Shown: one piece after another, positions 51,001 to 57,257 of the stretch
Numbering within the stretch: position 1 is the first letter of the stretch
How the letters are laid out: each line of letters opens with the position of its first letter
Assembly: GCA_029582155.1 (NCBI GenBank)
Contig: CM055909.1
Span: 17,176,534 to 17,240,533, forward strand
Origin: Panopea generosa
Lineage: Eukaryota > Mollusca > Bivalvia > Adapedonta > Hiatellidae
Direction of reading: 5' to 3'
DNA length: 64,000 nucleotides
Position numbers and translations under genes: made by a program
The notes under the pieces: generated by a model
Database searches by the model: none
What the model saw: the letters and a program-made list of their open reading frames with translations, nothing else
What the model was told of the DNA's origin: nothing

Positions 51001-52365
51001 TAATGAGCTTGACTTTGAAGCTAGGATCTCCAACATATAACCTAGTGTCAGAGCATCAGATGCACATTAATATCAAGTTCCACCCATATACATACATCTG
51101 CAAGCCATTCATTCCTGAATACTTATGAACCTTTAAAAACTTAAATGCAGGTGGAATGTGGACACCAGGGTAAATACAGAATAGTCAAGTTAAAAATGAT
51201 AAAAGCAATACATGCATGAAAGCAATCAAATAAATAATGATCCCAGAAAATGCCGATCAGCTACAAAAGTCATTACAAATTACGCTTGTGCACTTCTGTC
51301 CGATATTATGTGGTTCCATTTAACACTTGATACAGCATGTTTTTCTATGACTCCCAAATTTAAAATTTATATTTTCAACCAGATTTATTAAAACTTCCGC
51401 TATAACAATTGATGAATTGCTTGTAAAATTGGAACTAAGTTACATTTTAGATATTGTGAACTCTTTATGTATTGGCCAACTGTGACCATGTCTTTGAGCA
51501 TCAATTATACCTAAATAAATCAGTTTGACATGATAACTACTTATGGTTATACTTTTGATTTACGCCTAAAAACAATGGTCAGTCTTTGTAGACTAGTGTA
51601 GTGTCATTCATTGTTATAGCCCTGCCTCAATATTATAATTAACTAGACTCTCTCTCTCTCTAAAAGTAGCATGCATTATCTTGTACAGTTGACATGTAGC
51701 CTTACAGCAATAAACAGTATTACTCTAACGTGCATTGTTTATACATCCTTTATAAGCTCTACAATATTAGTCTTGTTTATCACACACTAATTTTCATATT
51801 TTTTCGAGAAGCCAATTGTTTACACTTTAACAAGATCTGTGGCCAATGGGGGGGGGGGGGGGTTGAATGAGGTTATGCAATTAGACACTTTAGATGCGTA
51901 TATCTCTAAGTTATAAGTGTATCTTCATGCTGGAAGTGTGTATTTAGGACAGGGAATTGATGGTAATATGCCAATATAATCCCATTAACTTGATCAAAAC
52001 TTTATTCAACTCTGATTGGTTTATGATTATGGAAATGGGAATATGTGTTCTCTTAAGACTGGTGGTCTTCTACTGCTTAAACTATGTTACAATTTGTTTT
52101 GTCTTATGTAATGCATGAACATAATATTATTGTACATTGGAACTACAATAATAATGAATTAAAATATTTCCAACTCTTGAGCAATGCAACAAGTCATAAT
52201 ATTTGTCAACACTTTGAACCTGTAATATTTCAATTTTACCTCAGGTTGATAAATTGCAACAGCTCTACAAGATCCATAGCAAATAAGGTTGTTCTGTCCC
52301 CAGTCAGCGCAGTGAGGAGTCCTATTACACCCTGAGCTGATATAACATGTGTCAAACTCAGCCAT
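17956..52365 (-). CDS. ELP2: ELP2, Elongator complex subunit 2 (complete, 20 exons)
   Basis: WD40 scaffold subunit of Elongator, which modifies wobble uridine U34 of tRNAs; ELP2 joins ELP1 and the catalytic ELP3. Exons in transcript order: 52240-52365, 49766-49862, 46105-46175, 45230-45383, 44457-44537, 43666-43742, 40736-40802, 36876-37043, 36125-36220, 34482-34582, 33772-33894, 33182-33337, 32261-32452, 28774-28936, 23894-24024, 22608-22800, 20894-21015, 20280-20398, 18579-18680, 17956-18151. They sum to 2,535 nt, 844 residues plus stop, against 826 in human. Every junction is GT-AG and in phase. Diagnostic stretches: [83 protein letters not shown] and [16 protein letters not shown]. Two seven-bladed propellers are expected from the family; WD signatures recur in most exons. 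The gene covers 34.4 kb, nearly all of it repeat-filled intron. The start is MAEFDTCYI; an in-frame ATG 25 codons upstream (52440) is possible but less like the family. Confidence 0.97.
18200..18489 (+). mobile_element. tRNA-derived SINE, family A
   Basis: The head reads CAGTGGTGGTCTAAGGGTAG with GTGGGTTCAAATCC. The body runs to TATTGTTGAAAGTGACGTC, matching the inverted copies at 3160-3476, 40045-40350 and 61290-61600. Located in ELP2 intron 19, antisense to the gene. Confidence 0.75.
19084..19262. mobile_element. pogo-like MITE
   Basis: Begins CAGTTAAACCTGTGAAAAGG and ends ...AAGACAGGTTAAAATGTA. It is largely palindromic, sharing TTAAGCAGC and AGGCCACGTTTGCTCCTTCC with the copies at 6711, 36635 and 63306. 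ELP2 intron 18. Confidence 0.7.
19950..19975. repeat. Poly-G run of 26
   Basis: Uninterrupted G homopolymer on the plus strand in ELP2 intron 18, hence poly-C in the ELP2 pre-mRNA. Length is likely unreliable in any assembly. Confidence 0.9.
20080..20235 (+). mobile_element. SINE family B, degenerate
   Basis: The head GTGTAGTGGGAGCATTGGAC is diverged. The body CCATAGCCATGTGTTGTGTC and AAGACACTATC aligns with the other family B copies. It lies about 45 bp from the ELP2 exon 18 donor. Confidence 0.5.
21229..22252. mobile_element. Mariner-like TIR element, 1,024 bp
   Basis: Terminal inverted repeats of about 40 bp share GAGGGGTTATCCAGAAGTT and then GGACAAAT. TA lies on both sides (21227-21228 and 22253-22254). 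I could not find a clear transposase frame inside on either strand, so it is likely non-autonomous or decayed. ELP2 intron 16. Confidence 0.8.
22608..24024 (-). CDS. ELP2: ELP2 exons 15-16 (23894-24024, 22608-22800)
   Basis: Exon 15 reads [20 protein letters not shown] and [20 protein letters not shown], the most conserved part of the family. Exon 16 reads [20 protein letters not shown] and [16 protein letters not shown]. Phases 1-0 and 0-1. Confidence 0.96.
23604..23868. repeat. 24-bp minisatellite, about 12 copies
   Basis: Units such as ATTAGAGGAGAGTGAATGCT alternate AATAGAGG and ATTAGAGG. The array ends 25 bp from ELP2 exon 15, so on the transcript it begins 25 nt after the exon 15 donor. 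Confidence 0.9.
24985..25935. mobile_element. hAT-like insertion inside the 3.8-kb element
   Basis: The boundary is inferred from the break in homology with the 1106-2473 element. The inside (about 25560-25860) resembles 50460-50760 within the hAT element, for example ACTCTTCCAATAACTTCCC against ACTCTTCCGATAAACTCCC. Exact ends are uncertain; the flanks CACTTA and CATTTA may be a mutated target duplication. Confidence 0.45.
26336..27604. mobile_element. pogo-like TIR element, 1,269 bp
   Basis: The left end is CAGTCAAACTTGCAGAAGCG and the right end is the inverted ...TTAAGACAGGTTTGACTG, with TA on both sides (26334-26335, 27605-27606). Near both ends are repeated phrases such as AAGCGACCAC or AAGAGACCAC. 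The homologous stretch of the 1106-2473 element (near 1846) lacks this insertion. It carries a SINE at 27227-27483. Confidence 0.8.
27227..27483 (+). mobile_element. tRNA-Leu-like SINE, family C, intact with target duplication
   Basis: Box A is TGGCCGAGTGGTCTAAGG and box B is GGTTCGAGTCC, both tRNA-Leu-like. A body ending AACCTGAAATGTGTTGAAAA and a poly-A tail follow. A perfect 12-bp target duplication ATGCATTATATA flanks it (27215-27226, 27484-27495), the mark of LINE-driven insertion. It is a SINE, not a functional tRNA gene, because the acceptor stem does not pair. Confidence 0.88.
28774..28936 (-). CDS. ELP2: ELP2 exon 14
   Basis: Encodes the inter-propeller linker with [15 protein letters not shown], nearly the same as vertebrate ELP2, followed by an acidic, poorly conserved stretch. 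Donor GTCAGT, phase 0 to 1. Confidence 0.94.
29200..29275 (-). repeat. tRNA-like SINE head fragment
   Basis: On the minus strand the segment has GGTGGTAGTGTAATGAATAG and TTGCGGGTTTGATTCC, a decayed tRNA-derived promoter. ELP2 intron 13. Confidence 0.45.
30144..30150 (+). promoter_or_regulatory. TATA box of a possible intronic antisense transcript or element
   Basis: TATATAA in a GC-richer context (GGTCGGGTATATAAGGCCAT). About 45 nt further on is a good donor, CACAG|GTAAAAG (donor at 30196), and an acceptor TTTAATTTCAG ends at 30317. This strand is antisense to ELP2, inside intron 13. It could be an independent small gene or the promoter of a mobile element; I cannot tell which. Confidence 0.4.
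30318..31160 (+). repeat. Three 281-bp tandem units
   Basis: Units at 30318-30598, 30599-30879 and 30880-31160 are nearly identical, so the duplication is recent. Each begins TACATGTTATACACCATGGA and ends GACTGTCTTAGGCAAAC. Each holds the same 30-codon ATG frame (starting [14 protein letters not shown], ending WRS.LRN). A stretch GATCTCGTCTTCGGAACTGA followed by GCAGG weakly recalls the 5S rRNA internal promoter region. Unit 1 begins exactly at the AG of a candidate acceptor. Confidence 0.85.
31587..31900 (+). repeat. 29-bp minisatellite
   Basis: Seven close copies contain TATTATGGTGTCAAAGGGGC, then about three decayed ones (GGTACCAATGGGGTACC). Because 29 is not a multiple of three, open frames run through it in all three plus frames; I do not regard them as genes. 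ELP2 intron 13. Confidence 0.9.
32261..34582 (-). CDS. ELP2: ELP2 exons 10-13 (34482-34582, 33772-33894, 33182-33337, 32261-32452)
   Basis: Exon 10 carries [20 protein letters not shown]. Exon 11 carries [20 protein letters not shown]. Exon 12 carries [18 protein letters not shown] and [10 protein letters not shown]. Exon 13 carries [20 protein letters not shown] and [15 protein letters not shown]. Phases are 1-0, 0-0, 0-0 and 0-0. Confidence 0.95.
34009..34230. mobile_element. piggyBac-type MITE with long internal hairpin
   Basis: Termini CCCTTTACTTCATATAGAT and (inverted) CCCTTTACTCCATAGATACG are each directly flanked by TTAA (34005-34008, 34231-34234), the piggyBac target. Inside, about 34112-34182 is an inverted repeat with stems of about 30 bp (GAAAACAGTGCAGGAAG...). 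A diverged relative is at 5065-5327. ELP2 intron 10. Confidence 0.85.
35256..35906 (-). pseudogene. Broken IS630/Tc1/mariner-type transposase relic with fold-back ends
   Basis: The minus strand encodes the C-terminal part of a transposase: [27 protein letters not shown] and [15 protein letters not shown]. The last two hold the second and third catalytic Asp, 36 residues apart. An in-frame TAA lies near 35613 and a TGA after DFFL (35399-35401), where relatives have Trp. The first catalytic Asp region is missing. The missing N-terminal side is replaced by an inverted copy of the C-terminal coding end (35803-35906, inverse of about 35256-35345), so the piece folds back on itself. It cannot make an active enzyme. 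Confidence 0.85.
36125..36220 (-). CDS. ELP2: ELP2 exon 9
   Basis: Encodes [20 protein letters not shown] and VKWKPATSV. The donor is taken as GTCAGT (36123-36124 leftward) because the alternative GTGTAG six bases earlier breaks the phase to exon 10. Its acceptor is also present in two extra upstream copies. Confidence 0.92.
   Translation of the reverse strand: MYLLCMLSVWRRFSVAMKTGYTVLSGNQPQV
36202..36325 (-). repeat. Three 39-bp copies of the ELP2 exon 9 3' splice site
   Basis: The real acceptor is at 36221-36222. Copies of the exon start plus intron end give two extra AG acceptors at 36260-36261 and 36299-36300 (plus-strand CT). The unit includes ACACAACAGGTGCAT (exon side) and CTACAACATACATAATGG (intron side). 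Use of either extra acceptor would read six codons and then TGA. Confidence 0.88.
36635..36811. mobile_element. pogo-like MITE
   Basis: Starts CAGTAATGCCTGTCTTAAGC and ends ...GCACAGGTTTGACTG. The interior matches the 63306-63484 copy closely (TTTTTAAGACAGGTTGTTGC). It lies about 65 bp from the ELP2 exon 8 donor. Confidence 0.75.
36876..37043 (-). CDS. ELP2: ELP2 exon 8, the only full copy next to a tandem array of its own 3' splice site
   Basis: Encodes [20 protein letters not shown], then a loop ending [11 protein letters not shown], matching the vertebrate LFLASCSQDCLIRIWK blade and its insertion loop. Its first 67 nt and the 30 intron nt before them recur 27 more times upstream in the transcript (37074-39683). 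Only this copy continues into the rest of the exon and a donor (GTATGA). Confidence 0.95.
37044..39683 (-). repeat. 97-bp array of 27 extra ELP2 exon 8 3' splice sites
   Basis: Each unit, read on the minus strand, is 30 nt of intron end (TATTGATTACTGTATATGAT and then ATTRYTAYAG) plus the first 67 nt of exon 8 (GGAGACATACTGCTGGCCAG...GGTTTGCC). Including the real exon there are 28 acceptors, at a spacing of 97 or 96 bp. I checked each: all keep the AG. The 70- to 134-residue plus-strand frames here are repeat artefacts. Confidence 0.95.
40045..40350 (-). mobile_element. tRNA-derived SINE, family A
   Basis: On the plus strand it begins TTTGTATGGTGTTTTGCGTC and ends in an inverted tRNA-like head (CTACCACTAGACCACCGCTG). 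Matches 61290-61600. ELP2 intron 7, same strand as the gene. Confidence 0.78.
40736..40802 (-). CDS. ELP2: ELP2 exon 7
   Basis: Encodes [20 protein letters not shown]. Donor GTAAGT, phase 0 to 1. The next exon's acceptor region has been tandemly amplified in the following intron. Confidence 0.93.
41838..43428. repeat. 84/85-bp minisatellite, about 19 copies
   Basis: The unit contains AATGCAGACCAAACCCTCTC, GGGAATCTACCAGCAAGTCA and GATAAGTTAAACATTG. Variants differ by one T (TCATTTGAAG or TCATTGAAG). A rare variant (GGGAATCTTCCACCAAGTCA) appears twice, 508 bp apart. It fills over half of ELP2 intron 6. Confidence 0.93.
43666..44537 (-). CDS. ELP2: ELP2 exons 5-6 (44457-44537, 43666-43742)
   Basis: Exon 5 reads [20 protein letters not shown], close to the vertebrate GFALALCLSFLPNTD block. 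Exon 6 reads [20 protein letters not shown]. Phases 1-1 and 1-0. Confidence 0.93.
43888..44252 (+). mobile_element. SINE family C, diverged, with an internal insertion
   Basis: The head GGTCCTCCATGGCAGATTGG is followed by extra sequence, then the shared body (GCGAGAAAGTTTGCCATTTAC, GGAAGGACGATGGTTC) and end AATATAACCTGAAATGTG. ELP2 intron 5. Confidence 0.6.
44900..45112 (+). mobile_element. tRNA-derived SINE, family B, best copy
   Basis: Head GTGGTCCAGTGGTAGAGC and box B GGTTCGATCC, then CTATGTGTGGTGTCCG, GAGCAAGACACTTTTTCCGC and TGGTTCTACCCAGGAAGACT. ELP2 intron 4, antisense to the gene. Confidence 0.82.
45230..46175 (-). CDS. ELP2: ELP2 exons 3-4 (46105-46175, 45230-45383)
   Basis: Exon 3 reads [20 protein letters not shown] and closes a blade with a WD-type dipeptide. 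Exon 4 reads [20 protein letters not shown] and then DSSVKVWSR. Phases 1-0 and 0-1. Confidence 0.93.
46337..48034 (+). mobile_element. Helitron-like element with three internal tandem segments
   Basis: The left end is ACAAGAGGCCCAAGAGGGCC, a palindromic start common in bivalve repeats. The right end is CTGGCCTTTGGCCAG, a hairpin, then TAGAGCTAA, which suits a Helitron 3' terminus (stem-loop then CTRR). Three copies of a ~630-bp segment (near 46430, 47057 and 47693; marker CTATAGTTGGTCATCATTAC) fill the inside. No Rep/helicase gene. The class is inferred from the 3' end. ELP2 intron 2. Confidence 0.55.
48350..49640. mobile_element. Possible decayed inverted-repeat element
   Basis: ACGTCAGAAGTTGA near 48359-48373 recurs inverted near 49611-49624, and nearby sequence (TAAAAACA before it) is also partly mirrored. 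The interior is AT-rich with no coding frame. Ends are not defined. Confidence 0.3.
49766..49862 (-). CDS. ELP2: ELP2 exon 2
   Basis: Encodes [20 protein letters not shown], a WD40 blade with the GH dipeptide. Acceptor TTCTTTAG, donor GTGAAG, phase 0 to 1. Confidence 0.92.
49882..50864. mobile_element. hAT-type MITE, 983 bp, perfect 8-bp target duplication
   Basis: Terminal inverted repeats CAGGCCTTCTAAAATT are flanked by an exact 8-bp duplication ATATAGGT (49874-49881 and 50865-50872), diagnostic for hAT transposition. Repeated subterminal motifs AATCGGTCCAG or CTGGACCGATTTTTTATT are typical transposase-binding clusters. No transposase gene. ELP2 intron 1, starting 19 bp from exon 2. Confidence 0.92.
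51848..51862. repeat. Poly-G run of 15
   Basis: G homopolymer in ELP2 intron 1, preceded by GGCCAAT. Confidence 0.85.
52240..52365 (-). CDS. ELP2: ELP2 exon 1
   Basis: Encodes 42 residues starting [20 protein letters not shown] and including the family motif with [12 protein letters not shown] (compare the CSVVLYDP stretch in vertebrate ELP2). Donor GTAAAA at 52238-52239 leftward, phase 0. Confidence 0.9.
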
Positions 52366-52787
52366 TTTTGTATTTTGGTCATGGTCTGTGAAAGATTTAT
52401 ATTCAGAAAACAATGAGCGTTCATAAAACTGAGAATGCACTCAGGAATTAGCGAATAGTTTCGCAAAGTTTCAAATTTAAATATACGATTGTTATTTAAA
52501 GAACAACAACTTTTTATTATACAATATAAATCAATGATAATATTAAAATAAGAATTTTGAAATATCACGTTAGAATACTTTACAAATATGAAATCACCTG
52601 GCAGTAATTTTCAAAATTACAAATGTGTGATTTGTACGTATAACCAGTAAATTCAAAATGGCAGCCCGCATGTAACGAAAGAAAATTCATTGAAATATAC
52701 AACATTTCGTTATATGTACGTTGCATATGATCTATTTGTCGACTTGGTAGCAAGGATTTTATATTTTCATACACATTTGTATTAAAG
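52366..52787. promoter_or_regulatory. Bidirectional promoter region of ELP2 and DDX23
   Basis: The 422 bp between the divergent start codons must hold both 5' UTRs and promoters unless upstream non-coding exons exist. No convincing TATA box was seen on either side. AAAATGGCAGCC (52657-52668) resembles a YY1-type element often found near such promoters. The sequence is AT-rich and has no obvious CpG island. Confidence 0.6.
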
Positions 52788-55700
52788 ATGCCACCTGTTA
52801 GTCGTTCAAGATCACGTTCACCCGTAAAAGATGCTGAAGGAAAACTAGAAAGAAAGAAGCGCTCGAGATCCCGGTCAAGAGAACGCAAACATAAGAGGTT
52901 TGATTTACTTTCAAATTTTTGTAACACGCAGTGACAGTAACTTGAAAAATGGATATACATTCGTAGAATAACTGACACATATTAAAAGTATGATTTCAGG
53001 CATTGTATGTACAACTGCTGTATACAACAGGGAATGAAAGAAACATTTTAATAATATAGAAACACACATTCCAGTTTCATTCACATTGAACATTTCAATT
53101 CGATGTTCATATTAATTAGGAGAAGAAGTCAGGACTAAAATTACATGACAAGCCAATTAAAAACATTACAAGCCATTTAAAAACGATTTACAATCAATTT
53201 TAAAATAAATAATGTCTATTTAGTTCTAACATATAAATGGAATGACTTTAGCTTTATATCTGTTCATAAGCTTTATATGGAACTTATGTTTACTTTTTAT
53301 ATTTCATCCAAACATTTAATAAAGAAATTTTCATTTTATATAATTGTTTTGATAACCCATTTGCTGCCAGTGATAGATAAACATAATATATGAAATATTT
53401 GAAAATGGAGACACCCTTGTACCAAAAGAAAACAAAAGCTTGAAGCTTTTATAGTATTGGTCTAATTTTCTTTTGTGTTTCACAGGACATTTTCGATTGT
53501 TTGCTGTGCTCCAACCTACTCACTCGAAATTGCAGCAACCGAAACTTTTTTATTGACTTTCAAAGCAGTGAAATCTGCATAATTTCTGTCCATTTTTGTT
53601 TAATTAAAAACTGCCCCCAAAAAACAAACTCCATACCTATCCACATGAAAAATACTGGGGCAAACAAACATTCTTTAAGGGTGGCCCGGTCAAAGCTATT
53701 CCATCACAGTAATGTGAACAGGTTGAGACTTTCCCAGTATGAATTTATGCAGTGCACAATAGGACTGTAAATTACTTGACTGATTTTAATCAGGGTTGCC
53801 AACTTGCCAGTAACTTATTTGAGGCTGATCCCATGGCAACTAGTATCTTGTTCCCAATATCAAGTAAAAAAAATCCCCATGAGAAAACAAAAAATAAAAA
53901 ATGAAGTAGTTAAAAATTCAAACATTGATTTAACACTCCCAGGATTGACTCTTGGCTCTGGCTGTAAATTGCCTATATTTAGTCATTGAAAATTTATCGT
54001 CAAACATAGCATCAGTGAATAATGTAACATTGTGAACACTCTTGTTCCTTTTGGTCTTTATCAAACTTAATCAAAGAAACAATGTATAAGTTTTGAAAAT
54101 CAACCATTTCTGAAACACACAGAAGAATAAGGGCTTACCTTGTGAGAAAAAAATTTTTGTTGCCAACACATTTGCAAATTGAGATCAAGTTGGAACTAAA
54201 TTGATATATTAGAGTCAACTTGGCTCCGTTAGCTCTATATCACTTATATTATTTCCATATTACTGTCTTTTTTGTAAATTTGGGAGTATTATCTCCTTTT
54301 TATCCTATTCTATTCTTTCTATAGAACAATGTAACCTTAAAATTAACATTGTATTCTTAAATGTATGTTGTTTAAGAAAAGTAACAATATTTTTATAAAA
54401 ATTGTTCAAAAATCTTGTTTTATCTTTTTTATCCTTTAAAATTAATGTAGACCTATTCTTTTAAAACTGTTCTATACATGAACCTTGAATTGTCCAGTTA
54501 TTGCTAGGAACATATCATTTTAAAGTAAATTAACCCTATGAGTATGAAGTTGAATTTTGTAAATCAAAACAAAGGGGCTGGACTTATCAGGACTGAGTTT
54601 TACAAAAGGATAACATGAGAAAAATCTTATTTTTTCATCCATTTTATAAAATATTACCATATTCGATATGAAATCAAAAGTGTCTTCAAGTAAAAGTGAA
54701 TAAGATTTGATTCATTAAGGATGATTGAATATCCATAAAGGGCCATTTGGGGTCCTAAAAGGGTTAAAAATGGAAATTTTCAAAAATATAATTCTTTTCA
54801 CCAACTGTGCGGTCAGATTGGTTCATGTTTGATATAGATAATCCCTATGAGAAGGGATTTGAAGTTTGTACAAATCAAGGGACTGGGCTGTATAAGGGTC
54901 TTGTAAGGGGTCTGAGTTTTACATAGGAGTATTTTGTGTTATCATGATGTTCAATATTGAAATCTAAAACATTGTCTAGTAACAGAAAATTAGATTTGGT
55001 TCAATAAGGAGAAAAGTTCATAGTTAAAATTAGAATATTTCAAAAATGTTTTTCTCAACAACCAGTCAGTTAAATATGTTCATAATTGATAAAAAATATT
55101 CCTATGAGTAATGGTTTAAAGTTTTCACCAGTCAAAGAGCTAGGGTATATAGGGGTTCTATAAGGGGACTGAGTTTGGAACACTTTTATATTAAAACTAT
55201 TTACATCTTTTATGCAGTATCTTAGTTCATTGAATTAAATAAAAACTCAATATGTGTTCTTTAATACATAAAGATTTACACAAAAAACAACAACTTTATT
55301 TTTAATCATTATGATTTTAATTGCACAATAGCCTTCAACAATTGTATGTGTTGTCCTTAAAAATTGGAAACTGATCATTTTTTTCTTTCATTGAATCCTT
55401 TTTATACACACCTGCAACTTTAGTTATTGTGTCAAAAAATTAAAGTGCAGCAGTTGACATAGTGGATATCTTATTTTTACTATGACTGTGACATTTTTTT
55501 GGTGATTACCTAGTCAGTCCTACCCATTTTGTAGGTGATTACCTAGTCAGTCCTAACCATTTTGTTGGTGATTACCTAATCAGTCCTACCCATTTTGTAG
55601 GTGATTACCTAGTCAGTCTTACCAATTTTGTAGGTGATTACCTAGTGTCTTACCCATTTTGTAGGTGATTACCTAGTCAGTCCTACCCATTTTGTAGGTG

Positions 55701-57257
55701 ATTACCTAGTCAGTCTTACCAATTTTGTTGGTGATTACCTAGTCAGTCCTAACCATTTTGTTGGTGATTACCTAGTCAGTCCTACCCATTTTGTAGGTGA
55801 TTACCTAGTCAGTCCTACCCATTTTGTTGGTGATTACCTAGTCAGTCCTACCCATTTTGTAGGTGATTACCTAGTCAGTCCTACCCATTTTGTAGGTGAT
55901 TACCTAGTCAGTCCTACCCATTTTGTAGGTGATTACGTAGTCAGTCCTACCCATTTTGTTGGTGATTACCTAGTCAGTCCTACCCATTTTGTAGGTGATA
56001 ACCTAGTCAGTCCTACCCATTTTGTTGGTGATTACCTAGTCAGTCCTACCCATTTTGTAGGTGATTACCTAGTCAGTCCTACCCATTTTGTAGGTGATTA
56101 CCTAGTCAGTCCTACCCATTTTATAGGTGATTACCTAGTCAGTCATACCCATTTTGTTGGTGATTACCTAGTCAGTTCTACCCATTTTGTAGGTGATTAC
56201 CTAGTCAGTCCTACCCATTTTGTAGGTGATTACCTAGTCAGTCCTACCCATTTTGTAGGTGATTACCTAGTCAGTCCTACCCATTTTGTAGGTGATTACC
56301 TAGTCAGTCCTACCCATTTTGTTGGTGATTACCTAGTCAGTCCTACCCATTTTGTAGGTGATTACCTAGTCAGTCCTACCCATTTTGTTGGTGATTACCT
56401 AGTCAGTCCTACCCATTTTGTTGGTGATTACCTAGTCAGTCCTACCCATTTTGTTGGTGATTACCTAGTCAGTCCTACCAATTTTGTTGGTGATTACCTA
56501 GTCAGTCCTACCCATTTTGTAGGTGATCAGTCCTACTTATTGTGTTTACAAAAAGTTGTATAAAACATAGATTTTTTTTAAAAACCTTCGTATCATTACC
56601 CGTCATTGTTACACTAAACACTTTTTTTCTCTTTAATTTATTATAAGATTAAATTCATTTTTCCAGTTGTTTTTTTTTAAATTCCAATCCTGATGATAAA
56701 AAAATATTTTAATTAAAGTATAAGAATGAATATTTAAACTACCTCTTGCATAGTAAATATGTTTGAATACATAGTAGCAAGGAACAAAAACAAATAGTCC
56801 AAAATATTTGTGTTATATGAAAATGCTTTAAAAACATATATGAAAGTAAGATTGGAATTATATTGCCATATTTTTGCCAAACTCTTACAACATATTAATG
56901 ACAATGAAATATGTACCCACTGGCAGTACCCTGGTTCAAGTCTTTGGTATGGTCTGGCTGAATTCGAACTCATGACCTTTAATATGCATGGTGAATTCTC
57001 TATCTTAAAACCATCACTTCAGTGAAGCAAATTAGTGAAAACAATTATATTATGTTTATAAAATTTGCATGTGGAATTATAAATACAATTTTAAACAATG
57101 TACTTAAACTGTTGGACATGTATCAAAAAGAATGCCCATTATAAACTTTCAGGCACAAGAGCAGGTCAAGGAGTCGGGAGAGAAGACACAGAAGTAGGAG
57201 CAAGGAGAGGAAAAGTAGTAAACATAAACACAAGGACAGGGATGGAAAGAAGGATAG
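52788..57257 (+). CDS. DDX23: DDX23 exons 1-2, RS domain (52788-52897, 57153-57257)
   Basis: Exon 1 ends [13 protein letters not shown] and exon 2 begins [20 protein letters not shown], so the two look like duplicated RS modules. A phase-2 intron of 4.25 kb splits an Arg codon. RS repeats in this protein are phosphorylated by SR kinases in other animals. Exon 2 is followed at once by purine-rich repeat DNA that resembles it in composition. Confidence 0.88.

Noticed and set aside
52366..52440. Longer ELP2 N-terminus from the ATG at 52440
   Set aside because: In frame, but the extra 25 residues have no counterpart in ELP2 proteins I know, and MAEFDTCYI starts at the expected place. Left as a possibility only.
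53501..53770. 89-residue plus-strand frame in DDX23 intron 1
   Set aside because: No similarity recognised, no splice context that fits DDX23, and low codon structure; treated as chance.
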